From Roseovarius sp. THAF27 (GTDB lineage Bacteria > Pseudomonadota > Alphaproteobacteria > Rhodobacterales > Rhodobacteraceae): 64,000 bases of DNA. Numbering within the stretch: the first letter of the stretch is position 1; each line of letters opens with the position of its first letter. A program made the position numbers and the translations under genes. The notes beneath the pieces are model-generated. The model saw nothing but the letters and a program-made list of their open reading frames with translations. It did no database searches and had not been told where the DNA came from. The stretch spans positions 2,418,001 to 2,482,000 of the forward strand of contig NZ_CP045393.1 of the NCBI RefSeq assembly GCF_009363655.1. The letters run 5' to 3'. Positions 58,648 through 64,000 of the stretch are shown here, piece by piece.

Positions 58648-60024
58648 ATGGGTATTCGCGACGCCATTTCAGAGTTGTCGCCCGTTTTAGGGCAACGGCT
58701 CAGCCTGTCCAAGTCCGATCTGCAAGAGCATGGTCGGAGCGAGACGCATTTCGCGCTCGCCCCGCCCGACGCCGTGGCCTATCCCGAAAGCACCGAGGAG
58801 GTGCGCCGGATCGTGCAGGCCTGCGCCCGCCACGGCGTGCCGGTGATCGGCTGGGGCACCGGCACCTCGCTCGAAGGGCAGGCCCAGGCTTTCTCGGGCG
58901 GGATCTGCGTCGACTTCCAGCGCATGAACCGCATCCTCGAGGTATCGCAGGGCGACATGGACGTGCGCGTGCAACCCGGCGTGACGCGCGAGGCGCTAAA
59001 CGAGGAGTTGCGGGCCACGGGCCTGTTCTTTCCCGTCGATCCCGGCGCCAATGCCTCGATCGGTGGCATGACCTCGACCCGCGCCAGCGGCACCACGGCG
59101 GTGCGCTACGGCACGATGCGCGACAACGTGCTGGGGCTCGAGGTGGTCACGGCCACCGGCGAGGTCATCCGCACCGGCACCCGCGCCCGCAAATCCTCGG
59201 CCGGCTACGACCTGACGGCGCTGTTCGTGGGGTCCGAAGGCACGCTGGGCCTGATCACCGAGATCACCCTGCGCCTTCAGGGAACGCCCGAGGCGATTTC
59301 CGCCGCGGTCTGCGCATTCGACACCGTCGGCGACGCGGTCGAGACGGTCATGGCGGCCGTGCAGATGGGCCTGCCGCTTGCGCGGATCGAGCTGATGGAC
59401 ACCCAAAGCGTCGAGGCCTTGAACGCCTATTCCGGCGCCGCCCTGCCTGCCTGCCCGCATTTGCTACTGGAATTCCACGGCTCGGAGGCCGGCGTGGCCG
59501 AGCAGGCGCAGATGTTCGGCGACCTGGCGCAGGAGTTCGGCGGCAAGGGCTTCGACTGGGCCCGCAAGACCGAGGAGCGCACCGCGCTCTGGGCCATGCG
59601 CCACGCCGCCTACCATGCCATCGTCGCCCACCGCCCCGGGACCAAGGCGCTGGTGACGGATATCTGCGTGCCGATCTCGAACCTCGCCCGCGCGCTCGAG
59701 GAGACGCGCAGCCATCTTGACGCGCAAGGTATCGAAGGCCCGATCCTGGGCCATGTCGGCGACGGCAATTTCCACGCCATCCTGCAGTTCGACCCCGAGG
59801 ATGCCGCCGACAAGGCCCGCGTGCTCGAGGCCTCGGAACACCTGGTCGAACTGGCCCTGTCGCTGGGCGGCACCGCGACGGGCGAGCATGGCATCGGCGT
59901 GGGCAAGCTGGGCTACATGGAGCGCGAGCATGGCCCCGCCTGGGGCCTCATGGGCACGATCAAGCAGGCGCTCGACCCCCAGAATATCATGAATCCCGGC
60001 AAGCTGGTGCCGCCCCGGAACTGA
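58648..60024 (+). CDS. FAD-linked oxidase, D-lactate/glycolate dehydrogenase type
   Basis: This 458-residue flavoprotein has the VAO-type FAD domain (VPVIGWGTGTSLEGQAQAFS, then FPVDPGANASIGGMTSTRAS and RKSSAGYDLTALFVGSEGTLGL) and a C-terminal cap with the GHVGDGNFHAIL and GEHGIGVGKLGYM histidine motifs. These features fit D-lactate dehydrogenase (cytochrome)/GlcD relatives, which oxidise a 2-hydroxy acid. The substrate is not decided; no glcE/glcF partners are present. It is divergent from the ClC gene. Confidence 0.88.
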   Translation: MGIRDAISELSPVLGQRLSLSKSDLQEHGRSETHFALAPPDAVAYPESTEEVRRIVQACARHGVPVIGWGTGTSLEGQAQAFSGGICVDFQRMNRILEVSQGDMDVRVQPGVTREALNEELRATGLFFPVDPGANASIGGMTSTRASGTTAVRYGTMRDNVLGLEVVTATGEVIRTGTRARKSSAGYDLTALFVGSEGTLGLITEITLRLQGTPEAISAAVCAFDTVGDAVETVMAAVQMGLPLARIELMDTQSVEALNAYSGAALPACPHLLLEFHGSEAGVAEQAQMFGDLAQEFGGKGFDWARKTEERTALWAMRHAAYHAIVAHRPGTKALVTDICVPISNLARALEETRSHLDAQGIEGPILGHVGDGNFHAILQFDPEDAADKARVLEASEHLVELALSLGGTATGEHGIGVGKLGYMEREHGPAWGLMGTIKQALDPQNIMNPGKLVPPRN

Positions 60025-60052
60025 CGGCGCGGCGCATTTGACGCCTTGGAGA

Positions 60053-60093
60053 GGGGGGCGCTGCCCCCCCACGTCGAAACCCCGGTTTCGACG
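60053..60093. repeat. GGGGGGC-GCCCCCC hairpin plus second palindrome
   Basis: A 7-bp stem (GGGGGGC at 60053-60059, GCCCCCC at 60063-60069) with a GCT loop is followed by a second palindrome (CGTCGAAACC at 60072-60081, GGTTTCGACG at 60084-60093), then a CCGGGATATTTTTGGCC stretch. It lies between convergent genes. The GGGGGGC/GCCCCCC hairpin recurs at 51686-51709. I recall a similar ATATTTTTGGCC intergenic motif in Rhodobacterales genomes, so this is probably a lineage-typical two-way terminator. Confidence 0.6.
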
Positions 60094-60133
60094 CTCCCCC
60101 CGGGATATTTTTGGCCAGAGGAAAAGGGGTGGG

Positions 60134-61780
60134 TCAGCCCGCCATCAGCGCTTCGGCGGCGGCGCGGGCCTCTTCGGTGATGGTCTCACCCGACAGCATC
60201 CGCGCGATCTCGTCGGTGCGGGCGGGGGCATCGAGGGCCGTGACCGTCGACAGGGTCTGTCCCCTGGTCACGCGCTTTTCGACGCGCCAGTGATGCGCGC
60301 CCCGGGCGGCCACCTGCGGCGAATGCGTGACCACCAGCACCTGGTTGTCCGACGCCAGCCCCGCCAGCCGCCGGCCCACCGCATCGGCGGTGGCCCCGCC
60401 CACGCCCCGGTCGATCTCGTCGAAGATGAGCGTCAGCCCGCTTTGCCCCCCGGTCAGGCAGACCTTGAGCGCCAGCAGAAACCGGCTCAACTCCCCGCCC
60501 GAGGCGATCTTGCCCAATGGGCCCGCCGGCGCGCCGGGGTTGGTGGCCACGGTAAAGGTCACCGCGTCCTGCCCGGTCTCGCCCGGGTCGGTCGGGCTCA
60601 CCTGCGTGGCAAAGACCGCGCGGTCCATCTTCAGCGGGGCCAGCTCCGCCATCACGGCCTTGTCCAGCTTGCCCGCCGCCCTGGTGCGCGCCTCGCTCAG
60701 CGCTCCGGCCGCGTCGGCATAGGCCGCATCGGCCTCGGCAACCGCCGCCTGCAACGCCTTGAGATCCGCATCCCCCTGTTCAAGACGTGCGACCTGCGCC
60801 CGCACGTCCTCGGCGAAGCCGGCCAGCTCGTCCGGCGCCACGCCGTGCTTGCGCGCCAGCGCCCGGATCGCGAACAGCCGTTCCTCGGTCTCTTCCAGTT
60901 CCAGCGGGTTGAAGGTGAGCGCCTCAAGGCAATCCTCGACGCCGCTGGCGGCCTCGTCCAGCTCGACCATCGCGCGCCCCAATGCCGCCAGCGCCGCTTC
61001 CAGGCGGCCCTCGGCCTTTTCGGCCGCGCCCTCCAGCCAGCGCAGCGCGTCCTGCGCCTGCCCTTCGGCCCCATCGCGCAAGGCCGCCTGCGCCTTGGCG
61101 ATATCCTCGCGGATGCGTTCGGATTGCTGCATGAGGCGGCGGCGCGTGTCCAGCTCCGCCTCCTCGCCCGGCTGGGGCGACAGCGCATCCAGCTCCGCGA
61201 CCGCGTGGCGCAGGAACTCTTCCTCGGCGCGCATCTCGGCCAGCTTGGCCTCGGCCTCGCGCAATACCTTGCGCGCAGCACTACGCGCCTTCCACGCGCC
61301 CCGCACCGTGTCGCGCTGCCCTGCCAGCCCGCCGAACTCATCGAGCAGGTCCCGGTGCCCCTTCGGGTCCAGCAGGCCCCGGTCGTCATGCTGTCCGTGC
61401 AGTTCCACCAGCGTGTCCGACAGCGCCCGCAGCACATCCCCCGAACAGCGCCGGTCATTGACCCAGGCGGTCTTGCGCCCGTCGCCGGTGTTGACCCGGC
61501 GCAAGAGCAGCGTGTCCTCCACCGGCAGCCCTGCTTCCTCCAGCACGGCCCGCGCCGCGTGCCCTTGGGGCAGATCGAACTCGGCCACCACCTCGCCCTG
61601 CCCGGCCCCCTGCCGCACCAGCTCGGCCCGGCCGCGCCAGCCCAGCACGAAGCCCAGCGAGTCGAGCAGGATCGACTTGCCCGCCCCGGTCTCGCCAGTC
61701 AGCACGTTCAGGCCGGGCTGAAACGCCAGGTCCAGCCGGTCGATGATCAGAATGTCGCGAATCTCCAGCGCACGGAGCAT
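60134..61780 (-). CDS. recN: DNA repair protein RecN
   Basis: This 548-residue SMC-like ATPase acts in double-strand break repair. It begins MLRALEIRDILIIDRLDLAF with Walker A GETGAGKS, has a long charged coiled-coil middle (about 150-360), and a C-terminal half with SGGELSRF (signature) and LIFDEIDRGVGG (Walker B). The order lpxC-bamD-recN matches other Rhodobacterales. No ligA follows it; the next gene on that side runs the other way. Confidence 0.95.
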   Translation of the reverse strand: MLRALEIRDILIIDRLDLAFQPGLNVLTGETGAGKSILLDSLGFVLGWRGRAELVRQGAGQGEVVAEFDLPQGHAARAVLEEAGLPVEDTLLLRRVNTGDGRKTAWVNDRRCSGDVLRALSDTLVELHGQHDDRGLLDPKGHRDLLDEFGGLAGQRDTVRGAWKARSAARKVLREAEAKLAEMRAEEEFLRHAVAELDALSPQPGEEAELDTRRRLMQQSERIREDIAKAQAALRDGAEGQAQDALRWLEGAAEKAEGRLEAALAALGRAMVELDEAASGVEDCLEALTFNPLELEETEERLFAIRALARKHGVAPDELAGFAEDVRAQVARLEQGDADLKALQAAVAEADAAYADAAGALSEARTRAAGKLDKAVMAELAPLKMDRAVFATQVSPTDPGETGQDAVTFTVATNPGAPAGPLGKIASGGELSRFLLALKVCLTGGQSGLTLIFDEIDRGVGGATADAVGRRLAGLASDNQVLVVTHSPQVAARGAHHWRVEKRVTRGQTLSTVTALDAPARTDEIARMLSGETITEEARAAAEALMAG

Positions 61781-61796
61781 TCATGGCCCCCGGGCG

Positions 61797-62648
61797 TTAC
61801 AACCAGCGGCCGAGGATCGTCTGCCGATAGACCTGGTTCAGCCAGCTGTCGCCCACCGCTTCCAGTGTCAGCCCCTGCCCGGTCAACAGCTTGTAGCTGT
61901 CCTCGTACCATTCGGTGCTCTTGAAGTTGTGGCCCAGGATCGCCCCCGCGGTGCGTGCCTCGTTCGTCAGGCCCAGCGACAGGTACGCCTCGACCAGCCT
62001 GTGCAGCGCCTCGGCGGTGTGGGTCGTGGTCTGGAAATCCTCCACCACCACGCGGAAGCGGTTGATGGCCGAGGTAAAGTGATCGCGCCGCAGGTAATAG
62101 CGCCCGATCTCCATCTCCTTGGCCGCCAGATGGTCGAAAGCCAGGTCGAATTTCAGGATCGCCGAGCTGGTGTATTCGCTGTCCGGATACTGCTCGATCA
62201 CCTCCCGCAGCGCCTGCAGGGCCTGGAAGGTCAGGCCCTGGTCGCGGCCCACCTCGTCGATCTGGTCGTAATAGCTGAGCGCCAGCAGGTACTGCGCATA
62301 GGCCGCGTCGCCATCGGCGGGATAGAAATCGAGGAACCGTTGCGCCGCCGAGCGGCTGTTCTCGTAATCCTCGTCCCGGTGATAGGCGAAGGCCTGCATG
62401 ATGACGGCCCGTTTCGCCCATTCCGAATAAGGGTACAGACGCTCGACCTCGCCGAACACCTTGGCCGCCAATTCGGGATCGCCGCGGGCCAGGTCATACT
62501 CGGCCCGGCCATAGATCTGTTCCGCGGTGAACTGTTCGTAATCGACTGTGTCGCGCTCGATGCGCGCATTGATGCCGCCACAGCCCGCCAGCATCGTCGA
62601 GGCCAAAAGCGCCGCCGCCAAACCGATCCCGATTCTGCCGCCTGTCAT
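61797..62648 (-). CDS. bamD: Outer-membrane protein assembly factor BamD
   Basis: This 283-residue lipoprotein belongs to the BAM complex that inserts barrel proteins into the outer membrane. It has a signal sequence with lipobox LAGC (STMLAGCGG) and TPR-like helices (AEQIYGRAEYDLARGDPELA, EVERLYPYSEWAKRAVIMQA, RFLDFYPADGDAAYAQYLLA, REVIEQYPDSEYTSSAI). The start at 62648 (MTGGRIGIGLAAALLAST) begins the signal sequence; the longer frame is antisense noise. It precedes recN by 16 bases. Confidence 0.95.
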   Translation of the reverse strand: MTGGRIGIGLAAALLASTMLAGCGGINARIERDTVDYEQFTAEQIYGRAEYDLARGDPELAAKVFGEVERLYPYSEWAKRAVIMQAFAYHRDEDYENSRSAAQRFLDFYPADGDAAYAQYLLALSYYDQIDEVGRDQGLTFQALQALREVIEQYPDSEYTSSAILKFDLAFDHLAAKEMEIGRYYLRRDHFTSAINRFRVVVEDFQTTTHTAEALHRLVEAYLSLGLTNEARTAGAILGHNFKSTEWYEDSYKLLTGQGLTLEAVGDSWLNQVYRQTILGRWL

Positions 62649-62741
62649 GCTCGCCCGTTCCCTCAAAAATCTTTGCCCAACGCGTATACGGGCCCGAAAG
62701 CCGCGCTGACCCCGCGGCATGGTATCCGCGACGTCACGTGG

Positions 62742-62769
62742 GTCCTAGCACATAATTTTCCGGTGCAAA
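62742..62769 (-). promoter_or_regulatory. Weak candidate promoter of bamD-recN
   Basis: On the - strand TTTGCA (62764-62769) and TAGGAC (62742-62747) are 16 bases apart in the 164-base gap between lpxC and bamD. The -10 match is weak and read-through from lpxC is equally possible. Confidence 0.28.
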
Positions 62770-62812
62770 ACGCCTTTGGACCGATTGTTTGGCACAAACC
62801 CGACGCCTGTTG

Positions 62813-63736
62813 TCAGGCGACCTCAGGGATTTCCGCCCAGTGCACGCCGGCGCCCGGCAGACGCGCCGCGACAGCGGCGGTGCAGGTCACGATTTCAAAG
62901 GCGTCGGGCCGGGCAAAGAGGGTGCGCAAAAGATCGTTCGTGACCGCGTGGCCGGCGCGCTCGCCCCGGTAATGGCCCAGGATCGGCAGGCCGGCCAGCG
63001 CAAGGTCGCCAAGCGCATCCAGCATCTTGTGCCGCACCGGCTCGTCCGGCTGGCGCAGGCCGCCGGGGCTCAGCACATGCTCGCCATCGAACACCACAGC
63101 GTTGACGCCGGGCTCTCCGCCAAGCGCCAGGCCATTGGCCTGCATCGCATCCACATCCGCCTTGCGGCAGAATGTGCGCGCGGTGGACAATTCCCGCACG
63201 AAGCTGCCATTCGCCATGTTCAGCGTTTTCTTCTGATACCCGATCGCCGCATCCTCGAACTCGATCGCAAACTCGATCAGCAGCGTGTCGTGCGGCGCAA
63301 GGCTGGCGCGTGCATCGCCCTTGCGAACCTCGACGGGCTTGAGCACCTTCAGCGCCCGGACCGGGGCATGCTGGCGCCGCAGACCGGCCGACAGGATGCC
63401 GTGCACGAACTGCGCGGAACTGCCATCCAGGATCGGGACTTCGGGGCCGTTGACCTCGATCACGGCATTGTGCACGCCGCAGCCGGACAACGCCGCCATG
63501 ATGTGCTCGACCGTCGACACGCTCACGCCCGCCGCGTTCTGCAGCAGCGTGCACAGCGGCGACTGGTTCACGAAATCCCAGCGGGCCGGGATCTCGCAAT
63601 GGTGCAAGTCGCAGTCCAGACGACGAAAGACGATGCCGCGGTTCGCGGGGGCCGGCAATATGGTAAGTCGCGCCGCTTCGCCCGAGTGAAGGCCGACGCC
63701 ATCGAAGGATACCGGAGTTCTGACCGTATTCTGCAC
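62813..63736 (-). CDS. lpxC: UDP-3-O-acyl-N-acetylglucosamine deacetylase
   Basis: This 307-residue zinc enzyme carries out the committed step of lipid A synthesis. Zinc ligands are His78 (STVEHIMAAL), His236 and Asp240 (RHKMLDALGD), with catalytic His263 (GERAGHAVTN). The start is a GTG at 63736 with a GAGGA box upstream (MQNTVRTPVSFDGVGLHSGE). It lies just downstream of ftsZ, the classic order in this group. Confidence 0.97.
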   Translation of the reverse strand: MQNTVRTPVSFDGVGLHSGEAARLTILPAPANRGIVFRRLDCDLHHCEIPARWDFVNQSPLCTLLQNAAGVSVSTVEHIMAALSGCGVHNAVIEVNGPEVPILDGSSAQFVHGILSAGLRRQHAPVRALKVLKPVEVRKGDARASLAPHDTLLIEFAIEFEDAAIGYQKKTLNMANGSFVRELSTARTFCRKADVDAMQANGLALGGEPGVNAVVFDGEHVLSPGGLRQPDEPVRHKMLDALGDLALAGLPILGHYRGERAGHAVTNDLLRTLFARPDAFEIVTCTAAVAARLPGAGVHWAEIPEVA

Positions 63737-63783
63737 GTTAGATCCTCAGGCCGTAAACCGGCTCGTTTTATTCAACTGCGACA

Positions 63784-63812
63784 CATCTATTTCGCGCGGC
63801 ACCATTGCTCAA
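63784..63812 (-). promoter_or_regulatory. Candidate promoter of lpxC
   Basis: On the - strand TTGAGC (63807-63812) and TAGATG (63784-63789) are 17 bases apart, about 50 bases upstream of the lpxC start. It lies downstream of the ftsZ terminator, so lpxC probably has its own promoter. The rest of the 223-base gap between lpxC and ftsZ holds only that terminator and nothing else I can define. Confidence 0.4.
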
Positions 63813-63913
63813 TTCACTCTTTGCAACGCGCTGAAACATCATTGTTTCCAGGCTTGGCGGATTATTGCCGAAATGGGCCCAATCCCTCTCAAGTCTCTGA
63901 AGCAAAAGAAAAA

Positions 63914-63932
63914 GGGCCGCGCGAAGCGGCCC
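63914..63932 (-). terminator. Rho-independent terminator of ftsZ
   Basis: A 7-bp stem (GGGCCGC at 63914-63920, GCGGCCC at 63926-63932) with a 5-base loop is followed on the - strand by TTTTTCTTTT. It lies 27 bases after the ftsZ stop and separates ftsZ from lpxC. Confidence 0.82.
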
Positions 63933-63959
63933 TATCAACATGGTTAATTGTTGTCCGGA

Positions 63960-64000
63960 TCAGTTCGCCTGACGCCGCAGGAAGGCGGGGATTTCGATCT
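63960..64000 (-). CDS. ftsZ: Cell division protein FtsZ (3' end only)
   Basis: Only the last codons lie in the window; they read IEIPAFLRRQAN and a TGA stop on the - strand. This is the conserved C-terminal peptide of FtsZ in alphaproteobacteria, which binds membrane anchors of the division ring. The position next to lpxC supports the call. Confidence 0.85.
   Translation of the reverse strand, partial: IEIPAFLRRQAN

Overview
The window reads as chromosome of a GC-rich alphaproteobacterium of the Rhodobacterales (roseobacter/Rhodobacter type). The reasons are a nuo operon with many small extra genes between the subunit genes, small lipoprotein and DUF families I associate with this order, the ftsZ-lpxC-bamD-recN order at the right edge, the FtsZ tail IPAFLRRQAN, and a complete leucine-degradation set. 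I see no rRNA, tRNA, CRISPR array, phage or insertion sequence.

Layout. 1-4213 (+): the end of a phosphonate-type ABC transporter (phnD partial, phnC, two phnE) with an overlapping HAD-family gene. 4379-23761 (-): the complete 14-subunit NADH:quinone oxidoreductase (complex I) operon, read from nuoA (right) to nuoN (left), with ten accessory ORFs between subunit genes: lipoproteins, small membrane proteins, a helix-hairpin-helix membrane protein whose C-terminal domain matches an extra domain on NuoE, and an AT-richer zinc-ribbon ORF between nuoK and nuoL. 23762-25309: about 1.5 kb without a convincing gene, holding a nuo promoter and a diverged ~213-bp tandem repeat. 25310-26572 (-): an outer-membrane barrel protein. 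26644-38713 (mostly -): the leucine/isovalerate pathway (isovaleryl-CoA dehydrogenase, both methylcrotonyl-CoA carboxylase subunits, methylglutaconyl-CoA hydratase, HMG-CoA lyase, an acyl-CoA synthetase, two glutathione-transferase-like proteins, an ASCH protein), interrupted by a + strand ompW behind a good FNR-type site.

38861-50375: a PPOX-fold protein, CreA, a DegT-family aminotransferase, phosphoglycolate phosphatase, glmU-glmS-alkD (UDP-GlcNAc synthesis plus a DNA repair protein), moaA, a Kdo transferase and a glycosyltransferase (LPS core), and a DUF4177 protein. 50482-56787: a J-domain protein, a Tat-exported MsrB, a secreted fasciclin protein with an ECF sigma/anti-sigma pair, cobS without cobT beside it, two small exported proteins and an MltB-type lytic transglycosylase. 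56848-64000: a ClC chloride transporter, an FAD-linked (D-lactate/glycolate type) oxidase, recN, bamD, lpxC and the last codons of ftsZ.

Main points for a second look: the tandem repeat upstream of nuo, the shared HhH domain in NuoE and its neighbour, the low-GC zinc-ribbon ORF inside nuo, the sigma/anti-sigma/fasciclin/MsrB module, the -41.5 FNR-type site before ompW, the palindromic operator at the isovaleryl-CoA dehydrogenase promoter, and a palindromic AAGAATTTT element found at two loci. Starts were moved from the longest possible ORF to the codon with the best ribosome-binding site or family-typical N-terminus.
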